From positions 2,093,203-2,157,202 of the forward strand of contig NZ_KV440949.1 in NCBI RefSeq assembly GCF_001636315.1: DNA of 64,000 nt. Reading direction: 5' to 3'. Source of the DNA: Neobacillus mesonae (GTDB taxonomy: Bacteria; Bacillota; Bacilli; Bacillales; Cytobacillaceae). The translations under genes and the position numbers were made by a program. The notes under the pieces are model-generated. The model saw nothing but the letters and a program-made list of their open reading frames with translations, did not search any database and had not been told where the DNA came from. Positions 42,978-51,083 of this stretch are shown piece after piece (position 1 is the first letter of the stretch; each line of letters opens with the position of its first letter).

Positions 42978-43037
42978 TTTTGTCGATATCCACTCATAAT
43001 TTGTAGATATTTCCCGGGAATTTATTAAAATTTGAAA
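42978..43037 (+). repeat. 21-bp-period array, core TTTTGTCGATAT (second copy)
   Basis: Cores begin at 42978, 42999 and 43020. The whole 60-base stretch is nearly identical to 1381-1440, including the TTTCCCGGGAA spacer. Confidence 0.8.
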
Positions 43038-43046
43038 AACAGTAAT

Positions 43047-43228
43047 TCCTTTTAATTGATTAAGTCGAGGGGGTAAATTTTCAAATTTCCAAGGTATCGC
43101 AACCTCTGTTTTATTGATTGCTTCTATTCTTTCTTTTTGTAGATTTACAAGTCTTTAGCTGTATCGTTTAAAGGCATGTGTGTATCGCGTAACGCTATAA
43201 GAGCTCCGATGTCAGATTGAACAAAGGT
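43047..43228 (-). pseudogene. Eroded fragment of an unrecognised gene (second copy)
   Basis: A minus-strand frame reads FVQSDIGALIALRDTHMPL, NDTAKDL, a TAA stop, then IYKKKERIEAINKTEVAIP and WKFENLPPRLNQLKG in the same frame. The in-frame stop and lack of a start mark it as decayed. Part of it resembles the frame at 1480-1596, also beside a matching array. Family not recognised. Confidence 0.45.
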
Positions 43229-43410
43229 ATACTAATTGCCCTTTTTTAAAAACTCAAACACATATCCCTTTTCACTCTAAAGGGATTTGGTGAGCAGGAC
43301 ATCAGTTGTTCTGTTTAATACAAATGAATGTTATTCTAATGAAAAAATACATAATATGAGTGCTTTCCGGATTCCAAAAAAAATTAGTATATAGCCTTAA
43401 AATTAAAAAG

Positions 43411-43437
43411 GAAAAAACGGAAGCAACATGCCTCCGC
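43411..43437 (-). terminator. Terminator of cluster B
   Basis: CGGAAGC...GCCTCCG arms (about 43418-43436) with T run TTTTTTCC on the minus strand, 155 bases beyond the NSAR stop at 43590. Confidence 0.6.
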
Positions 43438-43589
43438 CTTAAACACACTTTACGTGTTAATACCTTAACTTATTGGGCGTTTTACCCCTAGTCCTGATAA
43501 CTGAAAAATTATTTAGTTTAAGCCAAATTTAAAGGTTTCCAAAGTCCTCTATGAATTATAGATTCAACATCAATATTCATTAAACAACA

Positions 43590-44702
43590 CTATTTACTAT
43601 AAACTTTTGAGCTTAATAGATATTTATCTACAACATCTTGTCGGAGTTTATACCCGATTCCTGGTTCTTTTGGAACAGTGACAATTCCTGGTTTACTGAG
43701 GAAAACTTCAGGTTCGATGATATCCTCAGCCCAGTATTTTTTTGATGCTGAGGTGTCACCCGGAATGGTGAAATTAGATAAAGAGGCAATCGCAATGTTA
43801 TGCGCTCGGCCAATACCAGATTCGAGCATACCTCCGCACCAGACAGGGATCCCTTTTTCTTGGCAAAGATCATGAATTTTTTTGGCCTGCGTCAAACCAC
43901 CGACCCGGCCAATTTTAATATTAATAATCTTACAGCTTCCAAGCTCAATCGCTTTTCTAGCGTCTTCCAAGGAATGTATGCTTTCATCTAAACAGATTGG
44001 AGTTTCTAACTCGCGCTGGAGCTTCGCATGATCCACAATGTCATCATGAGCGAGTGGCTGTTCAATCATAATAAGTTTGTACTGATCCAACTGTTTAAGC
44101 GTCTCTATATCAGCAAGTGTATACGCAGAGTTAGCGTCTGCCATAAGCGGGACATCATAGCCAAATCGCTCACGAACAGCTTGAATCCGTTCCACATCAA
44201 CACCCGGTTTAATTTTTATTTTTATTTTTTTATAGCCTTCCTCTAGAAACCCTTCTACCTTCTTTAAAAGACCTTCCACTGTCGGCTCAATTCCAATACT
44301 GACCCCGACCTCAATTTCTTCTTTTTTTCCGCCTAATGCCTTTGAAAGGGGAATCCCTTTTTGCTTGGCATATAAATCCCAAATGGCACTTTCAATTCCT
44401 GACTTCGCCATATTGTTTCTACGGATCCAGGAGAAAAGAGTTGAGAAATCATCCGGTGTCTCCAATTCGGTTTCCAACAACTTAGGAATAATAAATTGTT
44501 CGGCAACATATATAGCAGAATCAATTGTTTCTTCATTATATACTGGCGCATCCATTGCTACGCATTCCGCATAACCGACATGCCCCTCTCCATAGACACT
44601 AACCAAAACAAATTCACGGACAGTTGCTGTTCCAAAACTAGTTTGGAATGGCGATAGAAGAGGCATTTTTAATCGGTCAAATTTCACTTTTTCAATTTTC
44701 AA
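43590..44702 (-). CDS. N-acylamino acid racemase (NSAR), second paralogue
   Basis: A 370-residue enolase-superfamily enzyme starting at TTG after AGGAGG. All active-site residues are present: KIKIK (Lys161 and Lys163), Asp189, Glu214, Asp239, Lys263, and WCGGMLESGIGRAHN. Last gene of cluster B, 39 bases after the M20 gene. It shares the M20 partner with cluster A but has no GNAT gene beside it. Racemises N-acyl-amino acids so that an L-specific M20 enzyme can release the amino acid (inference). Confidence 0.9.
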   Translation of the reverse strand: MKIEKVKFDRLKMPLLSPFQTSFGTATVREFVLVSVYGEGHVGYAECVAMDAPVYNEETIDSAIYVAEQFIIPKLLETELETPDDFSTLFSWIRRNNMAKSGIESAIWDLYAKQKGIPLSKALGGKKEEIEVGVSIGIEPTVEGLLKKVEGFLEEGYKKIKIKIKPGVDVERIQAVRERFGYDVPLMADANSAYTLADIETLKQLDQYKLIMIEQPLAHDDIVDHAKLQRELETPICLDESIHSLEDARKAIELGSCKIINIKIGRVGGLTQAKKIHDLCQEKGIPVWCGGMLESGIGRAHNIAIASLSNFTIPGDTSASKKYWAEDIIEPEVFLSKPGIVTVPKEPGIGYKLRQDVVDKYLLSSKVYSK

Positions 44703-44741
44703 TGATCGTTCCTCCTATAATAAATAGATCCAATACTTTGT

Positions 44742-45893
44742 CTAAAATTCAGCCCTCAATCCATTCTGTTCAAACGTAATAAGAATAGCCCTAGTCAAAA
44801 TTTCTATCCCTGATAATAACGCCCCACGGTCAAACGTCATTTTCGGATGATGCAGACCAGGTGCTAATCCACAGCCAAGTCCAAGCATAGTTGCCTTAAC
44901 ATGTGGCCGTTTCACCGTATAAAAGTGGAAGTCCTCTCCTCCTGCAGTCACACTTGGCGGTAATAAATTATCTTCACCGAGCACCAGTTTAATCGATTCA
45001 GCCATTACTGCTTGTGCCTCTTCATTTACTTCTGCGGCGACTACATTGGATTCATATGAATAAGTAATTTCTACTTGATACAAATCGGAGATACTTTGTA
45101 TGGTCTCTTCTACTTTTTTAGTAAGCTGTGACATTAGCTTATTCGACTGTGCACGGAGGTCAAGACTGAATTCCGCAGACCCTGGGATAATATTGCTGCT
45201 TTCTCCCCCTGCAAAAAACTTAGTCATCTTTACCGAATAAGGTACTATAGGGTCAAGGTGAATCCCATTTAAATGCTGAACTAGCGCTGCACCAACCTCT
45301 ATCGCATTTGTTCCAAGATGCGGTCTGCCACCATGACAGTCTTCGCCGATAATTTTACCAGCTATAGAAATCCCAGCACCATGTACAATAGCAGGAGCAG
45401 CTTTCCCATTTTTCACTTCCATCTCTGGCCGCAAATGGACACCATACAAATAATCCACATCATCAATTACCTTTTTTTCAACCATCTTTAAGGCACCATT
45501 ACCTTTTTCCTCAGCTGGCTGGAAAATAAACTTAACTTTCCCAGGCAGCTTTACATTCATTTTTTTCAGCGTCATAAACACACCCAGTGCGAGCGTCATA
45601 TGGGCATCATGACCACAGGAGTGATTTGCCTGCCAAATCCCGTCGACTTCTTGCCATAATGCATCCATATCCGATCGCAGCGCAACTGTCAGTGGTCCCT
45701 CACCAAGTTCTGCGACTACACCGGGACAATCATCAAACGTCGTCACCGACTCTGCTCCCAATTTATGAAGCATCTCAGCAACATATTGAGTTGTTTTTAC
45801 CTCTTTCCAGCTTACTTCCGGATGTTGATGTAGATGTTCAAAAATATCATAGATTTGAGATTTAAGGTCGCATACGTCAATTGTTTGAGTCAT
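44742..45893 (-). CDS. M20D amidohydrolase of cluster B
   Basis: A 383-residue close paralogue of the cluster A enzyme at 9270. NHSCGHDAHM, PAEEKGNGAL and TAGGEDFHFYT supply the metal and catalytic residues, and the opening FEHLHQHPEVSWKE is nearly the same. AAGGAG precedes the ATG. It lies between two NSAR genes, with a 156-base gap containing a 21-bp-period array on its upstream side. Predicted N-acyl-L-amino acid deacylase. Confidence 0.9.
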   Translation of the reverse strand: MTQTIDVCDLKSQIYDIFEHLHQHPEVSWKEVKTTQYVAEMLHKLGAESVTTFDDCPGVVAELGEGPLTVALRSDMDALWQEVDGIWQANHSCGHDAHMTLALGVFMTLKKMNVKLPGKVKFIFQPAEEKGNGALKMVEKKVIDDVDYLYGVHLRPEMEVKNGKAAPAIVHGAGISIAGKIIGEDCHGGRPHLGTNAIEVGAALVQHLNGIHLDPIVPYSVKMTKFFAGGESSNIIPGSAEFSLDLRAQSNKLMSQLTKKVEETIQSISDLYQVEITYSYESNVVAAEVNEEAQAVMAESIKLVLGEDNLLPPSVTAGGEDFHFYTVKRPHVKATMLGLGCGLAPGLHHPKMTFDRGALLSGIEILTRAILITFEQNGLRAEF

Positions 45894-45919
45894 GATTAAA
45901 TCTCCTTTATATATTATTT

Positions 45920-46045
45920 TTGCTTACTCGACGGTTTTCCGGCGGTTCTTAGTGATTTACTGGCACATTTTTACCGCTTACTAACCACTTTTCAGCGTTT
46001 CCAGCAATTTCCGATGGTTTATCGGCAAATTACTTCCACTATGTC
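45920..46045. repeat. 21-bp-period array with ~10.5-bp half-units
   Basis: Segments beginning TTTTCCGGCGG, TTTACTGGCAC, CTTACTAACCA, TTTCCAGCAAT and TTTATCGGCAA follow one another at 21, 21, 21 and 20 bases, and each holds a second, similar half about ten bases on. It fills the gap between NSAR and M20 in cluster B. Confidence 0.65.
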
Positions 46046-46049
46046 CTAG

Positions 46050-47162
46050 CTATTTAGAAAAAACTTCTGTTTCTACTGTGTACCGTTCCAACGCGGCTTG
46101 GTTAATATCATATCCAATCCCTGGGTTCTTCTGCAGTTCAATCTGTCCGTCGGCATCCATTTCAATCTCAGGTTCGATAATATCTTCTTCCCAATAACGT
46201 GCCGAAGGAGCAGTATCCCCAGGGATCGTAAAATTATCCAAGCTTGTAATTGCTACGTTGAATGCACGTCCAATACCGGATTCCAGCATGCCGCCGCACC
46301 AGACTGGTATGTTATTTTCCTTACATATATTATGAATATTAATAGCTTCTGTGATGCCGCCTACCCGGCCGATTTTAATATTGATAATTTTGCAGCTCCA
46401 TAGTTCAATTGCTTTTCGAGCATCCTCAACAGAATGAATGCTCTCATCTAGGCAGATGGGCGTTTGAATCGCCGCTTGAAGTTTGGCGTGGTCAATAATA
46501 TCATCGTGAGCCAATGGCTGTTCAATCATAATTAGCCCTAGACTATCCATTTGTTTAAACAAATCAATGTCCTTTAAAGTGTATGCCGAATTTGCATCCG
46601 CCATCATTGGGATATCACCGAACCTGTCACGAACTGCCTGTAGCATTTCGATATCTTTCCCCGGCTTGATTTTAATTTTTATTTTTTGAAAACCTTGGTC
46701 TAAATATTTGCCTACCGTTTCAACAAGCGCTTCTTTTGTTTCCTGAATCCCGATACTGACTCCTACAGAAATCTTATCTTTTGTGCCGCCAATCACTTCC
46801 GCGAGGGGCTTTCCTTGCCTTTTGGCATACAAGTCCCATATAGCTCCTTCCAAAGCTGACTTCGCCATATTATGTCGACGAACCTGTTTAAAAAAATTAT
46901 TCACTTCATCAGGATGGCTGATTTTGTCTTTTTGAAAGAGAAAGGGAATGAGGAAGTCTTTCATAATATGCCACGCCGTTTGTACCGTTTCTTCATTATA
47001 AAAAGGATTGGAGTTTACAACACATTCCCCATAGCCCACATCGGTTCCATCATATACCTCTGTAATAATAAATTCTCGATTGGTTTGAGTTCCAAAGCTT
47101 GTTTGAAATGGAAACTTTAAATCCATTTTTAGTTTTCTAAGTACCACTTTTTCAATTTTCAT
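46050..47162 (-). CDS. N-acylamino acid racemase (NSAR), third paralogue
   Basis: A 370-residue enzyme with KIKIK (Lys162 and Lys164), Asp189, Glu214, Asp239, Lys263 and WCGGMLESGIGRAFN. It begins 15 bases after the OppF-type ATPase gene, so it is cotranscribed with the importer. One oddity: the segment before Lys263 reads ELWSCKII, with Trp at a position that is Gly in both other copies (LGSCKII), close to the catalytic lysine. This could shift substrate preference. ATG preceded by AGGAGAGG. Confidence 0.9.
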   Translation of the reverse strand: MKIEKVVLRKLKMDLKFPFQTSFGTQTNREFIITEVYDGTDVGYGECVVNSNPFYNEETVQTAWHIMKDFLIPFLFQKDKISHPDEVNNFFKQVRRHNMAKSALEGAIWDLYAKRQGKPLAEVIGGTKDKISVGVSIGIQETKEALVETVGKYLDQGFQKIKIKIKPGKDIEMLQAVRDRFGDIPMMADANSAYTLKDIDLFKQMDSLGLIMIEQPLAHDDIIDHAKLQAAIQTPICLDESIHSVEDARKAIELWSCKIINIKIGRVGGITEAINIHNICKENNIPVWCGGMLESGIGRAFNVAITSLDNFTIPGDTAPSARYWEEDIIEPEIEMDADGQIELQKNPGIGYDINQAALERYTVETEVFSK

Positions 47163-47177
47163 TTAACAATCCTCTCC

Positions 47178-48164
47178 TTACCCATATAGATGGCACGCAA
47201 CTGCATGATTCGCTGCAACCATTTTCTTCACTGGAACCTTCTGTTTGCAAATCTCTGTTGCATGTGGACATCTCGGGTGAAAAACACATCCTGATGGAGG
47301 GTTTAGCGGTGAAGGGACTTCACCTTTTAACGTTATCCGTTCCCTTTTTACCGCCGGATTAGGTACAGGCACAGCCGATAGCAGGGCCCGAGTATAAGGG
47401 TGAAGTGGATTGGCATAAAGCTCATCAGTTTCTGCCTCCTCCACCATTTCTCCTAAATACATAACTCCAATCCGATCTGATATATGACGGACTACACTTA
47501 AATCATGGGAAACAAACAAATACGATAATTTAAATTCTTCTTGAATTTCTTCTAAAAGATTGAGTACCTGTGATTGGATGGAAACATCAAGTGCTGAAAC
47601 CGGTTCATCACAAATAATCAATTTCGGGTTTACCATTAAGGCACGTGCTAAACCAATCCGCTGTCTTTGCCCACCGGAAAATTCGTGTGGATAGCGATAA
47701 TATTGCTCCGACTGAAAACCCACTCGGTTGAGCATTTCCATAACCCGTTCCATTCGCTCTTTTTTGTTACCAATGCGGTGAATTTTCAATGTTTCTTCTA
47801 AAATATGACCAATTCTTTTACGCGGATTTAATGAAGAATAAGGATCCTGAAACACCATTTGCATTTCCCGCCTCATGCTCATAAGTTCATTTCCCTTTAA
47901 TCTATAAATATCCTTTCCTCTATAGATCGCTTCTCCCTCAGTCGGTTCAACGAGCCGCATAATTGTTCTGCCTGTTGTGCTTTTGCCGCATCCAGATTCT
48001 CCTACCAAGCCAAAAGTTTCCCCTTCTTTCATCTCAAAAGAAACATTGTTGACCGCCTTTACCTGCCCAGTCACCTTGCCAAACGAATTGGTAACCGGAA
48101 AATACTTTTTTAATTTTCTTACCTGCAAGAGTGGTTTTTCCTCGTTAGCTGCTTGTACCGACAT
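47178..48164 (-). CDS. Oligopeptide-type ABC ATPase, OppF type
   Basis: A 328-residue ATPase from ATG 48164 (GGGGAGG six bases upstream); the longer open frame lies within the upstream gene and is not used. Walker [29 protein letters not shown] and the C-terminal CVFHPRCPHATEIC cysteine motif are present. Overlaps the OppD gene by 20 bases. Part of the cluster B importer. Confidence 0.93.
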   Translation of the reverse strand: MSVQAANEEKPLLQVRKLKKYFPVTNSFGKVTGQVKAVNNVSFEMKEGETFGLVGESGCGKSTTGRTIMRLVEPTEGEAIYRGKDIYRLKGNELMSMRREMQMVFQDPYSSLNPRKRIGHILEETLKIHRIGNKKERMERVMEMLNRVGFQSEQYYRYPHEFSGGQRQRIGLARALMVNPKLIICDEPVSALDVSIQSQVLNLLEEIQEEFKLSYLFVSHDLSVVRHISDRIGVMYLGEMVEEAETDELYANPLHPYTRALLSAVPVPNPAVKRERITLKGEVPSPLNPPSGCVFHPRCPHATEICKQKVPVKKMVAANHAVACHLYG

Positions 48165-49158
48165 AGTGATCCTCCCCTGCCTCAGTGATTTCTTTGTAAT
48201 GCCAACATCGAACCTTATGACCACTTTCTTCCTCGATGAGTTCTGGCATCTGCTCTTTACACTTCTGGCTGGCAAATTCACATCTTGGTGCAAATCGGCA
48301 GCCTTTCGGAACTTGATGCAGTGTTGGAACCTTGCCATCAATGACATGCAGCTTTTCGGAACGACTGCCATTTAATTGGGGAATTGATTTTAACAATCCC
48401 CTTGTATAAGGGTGGTAAGGTGACTTAAAGATCGTATCCACACCAGCTTCCTCAATAACCTGGCCTAAATACATGACCACTACCCTTGTACAAACCTCGG
48501 CTACAACACCTAAATCATGGGTAATCATCACTGTTCCCATATTGTATTCAAGCTTTAATTCATTGATTAAATCCAGAATCTGAGCTTGAGTTGTGACATC
48601 TAGAGCGGTCGTCGGTTCATCGGCAATTAGCAGCCTAGGTTGGCAAGATAATGCCATTGCAATCATTACACGCTGCCTCATCCCTCCCGAAAGTTCATGT
48701 GGATATTCATGAATTCTTTTTTCAGGTGAAGGGATACCAGTTAAACGAAGCATTTCAATCGCCCTAGCATAGGCCTCTTTTTTGCTGCATTTTTGGTGAA
48801 GGAGAATGGATTCTACAATCTGGTTCCCCACTGTATAAACCGGATTTAACGAGCTCATCGGGTCTTGGAAAATCATTGATATATCATTTCCTCTAATCCC
48901 CTGCATCTTAGAGATAGAAAAATGTAATAGATTCTTCCCTTGATAAAGAATTTCTCCATCATATCTAGTAGATTTTTCATCGAGCAGCCGTAAGATTGAT
49001 TCCGCTGTTACACTCTTGCCGCATCCAGATTCACCAACAACACCAACCGTTTCCCCGGCATGCACCGTAAAGGATACTCCATCGACTGCGGTCACGGCTC
49101 CCCGCTCTGTTTGAAAATGTGTTCTTAAATTTTTTACTTCCAGCAATTTTTCTTGCAT
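48145..49158 (-). CDS. Oligopeptide-type ABC ATPase, OppD type
   Basis: A 337-residue ATPase: [45 protein letters not shown] and [24 protein letters not shown] lies upstream of the ATG. Distinct from the 31128 paralogue, so the window encodes two complete peptide-type importers. Confidence 0.93.
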   Translation of the reverse strand: MQEKLLEVKNLRTHFQTERGAVTAVDGVSFTVHAGETVGVVGESGCGKSVTAESILRLLDEKSTRYDGEILYQGKNLLHFSISKMQGIRGNDISMIFQDPMSSLNPVYTVGNQIVESILLHQKCSKKEAYARAIEMLRLTGIPSPEKRIHEYPHELSGGMRQRVMIAMALSCQPRLLIADEPTTALDVTTQAQILDLINELKLEYNMGTVMITHDLGVVAEVCTRVVVMYLGQVIEEAGVDTIFKSPYHPYTRGLLKSIPQLNGSRSEKLHVIDGKVPTLHQVPKGCRFAPRCEFASQKCKEQMPELIEEESGHKVRCWHYKEITEAGEDHYVGTSS

Positions 49159-49181
49159 CTATTCCGCCCTCCCTTGCACCT

Positions 49182-50087
49182 TTATTTCTTCGCTTTATTA
49201 TTATGAGGGTCCAATAAATCTCGCAGGCCATCGCCGAAAAGGTTCAGACCTAATACGGTAAGCATGATAGCGACACCTGGAAACACCGTCATCCACCATG
49301 CATTAAAAATAACCATTTTTCCATCATAGAGCAGATTCCCCCAGCTTGGTGCCGGTGCCGGGATACCAGCCCCTAAGAAACTTAAGGCGGCCTCGGTAAT
49401 GATTGAATCCGCAAAGATAAATGTCGCTTGTACTACCAATGGAGAAATTACGTTAGGGGCAATATTTGACCAAATTATTCTCAATGAACTGGCCCCTTGT
49501 GACCTAAGTGCTTCAATATAGGTTTGTTCTTTTACGACAAGCGCAGAAGAACGAACTGTACGCGCCACATAGGGTGTAAACACAATACTTAGCGCAATGA
49601 CAACGTTCTCAACCCGCGGTCCTAATGCGGCCATAATCGCAATTGCCAATAATATCGCCGGGAAAGCCATCAGGCCGTCACATATACGCATCAGAATATT
49701 ATCCAATGAGCGGAAATATGCCGCGTAAAGCCCAATCATCATTCCAAAAATTGATGTAATAAGGGCAACAGAAAAGCCTACCCCTATAGAGACTTTTGCC
49801 CCGTGAACCACCCGGCTTAACAAATCACGCCCATAGTTATCAGTTCCGAGGAGATATTCCGCGCTAGGAGCAAGCAGCCTCTTTTTTGCGGCCAACTCAT
49901 ATGGATCATGAGAGGTTAATAGCGGTCCAATAAGTGTAAACAATAGAATAAACAAAATAATGACGCTTCCAGTTAGAGCTAATTTATTTGAAAAAAATCG
50001 CCGAAGCAACAATTCACGCCGCTCTTTTTTTATATGGTGTTTAACACTTGATAATTCTAATTCTTGGTTGACCGGTGATGGTTGCAT
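49182..50087 (-). CDS. Oligopeptide-type ABC permease, OppC type
   Basis: A 301-residue permease with a cytosolic N-terminal leader and six helices. GTDNYGRDLLSRVVHGAK and the EAA loop GASSLRIIWSNIAPNVISPLV are OppC/DppC signatures; ends LFGDGLRDLLDPHNNKAKK. GGAGG nine bases before the ATG. Seventeen bases after the OppB gene. Confidence 0.92.
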   Translation of the reverse strand: MQPSPVNQELELSSVKHHIKKERRELLLRRFFSNKLALTGSVIILFILLFTLIGPLLTSHDPYELAAKKRLLAPSAEYLLGTDNYGRDLLSRVVHGAKVSIGVGFSVALITSIFGMMIGLYAAYFRSLDNILMRICDGLMAFPAILLAIAIMAALGPRVENVVIALSIVFTPYVARTVRSSALVVKEQTYIEALRSQGASSLRIIWSNIAPNVISPLVVQATFIFADSIITEAALSFLGAGIPAPAPSWGNLLYDGKMVIFNAWWMTVFPGVAIMLTVLGLNLFGDGLRDLLDPHNNKAKK

Positions 50088-50104
50088 GATTTTGCGCCTC
50101 CTTC

Positions 50105-51055
50105 CTATTTCCTGCTTAAACGCACTCGCGGGTCAATCACACCGTATAAAAGGTCAATGAAGAGATTTATCATGACATAGCTGGTGGCTACTAGAAGGAT
50201 TGTCCCCTGTATAACAGCAAAATCCCGTCGCTCCACGGAATTGACGATTAATTGCCCAATACCGGGTATGTTAAAGACTGTTTCCACTACTGCAGCCCCT
50301 GCTACAAGGGTACCGAAAGTTTGGCCAATTACAGTTAAGATAGGGATAAACGCATTTCTTAGTGCATGCTTATAAACAATCATCTTTTCTTTGACCCCTT
50401 TGGAGCGAGCCGTTTTAATATAATTCGCATTTAAAATATCCAGCATCGACGACCGCGTCATCCTTGCGATCAAGGCAGCTTGCATTGCTCCTAGGGCAAT
50501 CGCAGGCAATACAAGGTACCTGAGGTGAAGGAACAATCCATTACTTAATGGTTTATAACCGGCAACCGGCAACCATTTCAGCTCTACTGCAAACAATAAA
50601 ATGAGGAATAATCCTAACAAAAAGCTTGGTACGGAAATTCCCACTAAAGAAAACCCCATGAATGACTGATCGACAATGGAACCCCTTCTTCTAGCGGCAA
50701 TCACTCCAAGTGGAATCGCCAGCACAATCGCAAATACTTGAGCTAATACTGCTAAAGAAAAAGTCGGCCCCAAATGCGATACAAACGCTTCAAGTACTGA
50801 CTCACTCATAAAATACGAATATCCTAAGTCGCCTTGCACTATACCAATAAACCAGTTTGCAAATTGTTGGTATAGAGGGAGGTTAAGGCCGAGCTGTTCA
50901 CGAAGCTCGGCTACCTCACTAGGTCTGGCGTCCGGACCCAGAATAACAGACGCTGGGTCACCGGGGGTCATATGGATAATTAAAAATACAACAACGGATA
51001 CAACCATTAAGACCGGAATCAACGATAGCAGCCGTTTTAAAATATATCCTTTCAA
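50105..51055 (-). CDS. Oligopeptide-type ABC permease, OppB type
   Basis: A 316-residue permease starting at TTG after GAGGGAG. IHMTPGDPASVILGPDARPSEV and the EAA loop RSKGVKEKMIVYKHALRNAFIPILT fit OppB/DppB. Cotranscribed between the binding protein (28-base gap) and OppC. Confidence 0.92.
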   Translation of the reverse strand: MKGYILKRLLSLIPVLMVVSVVVFLIIHMTPGDPASVILGPDARPSEVAELREQLGLNLPLYQQFANWFIGIVQGDLGYSYFMSESVLEAFVSHLGPTFSLAVLAQVFAIVLAIPLGVIAARRRGSIVDQSFMGFSLVGISVPSFLLGLFLILLFAVELKWLPVAGYKPLSNGLFLHLRYLVLPAIALGAMQAALIARMTRSSMLDILNANYIKTARSKGVKEKMIVYKHALRNAFIPILTVIGQTFGTLVAGAAVVETVFNIPGIGQLIVNSVERRDFAVIQGTILLVATSYVMINLFIDLLYGVIDPRVRLSRK

Positions 51056-51083
51056 AGTCTCACCACTCCCTCTATAAAACTAG

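Larger units (their letters stand above)
42611..43589. other. Long convergent intergenic region with repeat module
   Basis: Holds, in order: hairpin element copy 4 (42676-42832), a 21-bp-period array (42978-43037), an eroded gene (43047-43228) and the cluster B terminator (43411-43437). No intact gene. Confidence 0.7.

Noticed and set aside
43381..43589. Possible riboswitch before cluster B
   Set aside because: The region is downstream of cluster B on its strand and explained by a terminator; no known riboswitch core seen.
48165..48371. N-terminal extension of the cluster B OppF-type ATPase
   Set aside because: It is the OppD gene in another frame; the ATG at 48164 has a strong ribosome site.
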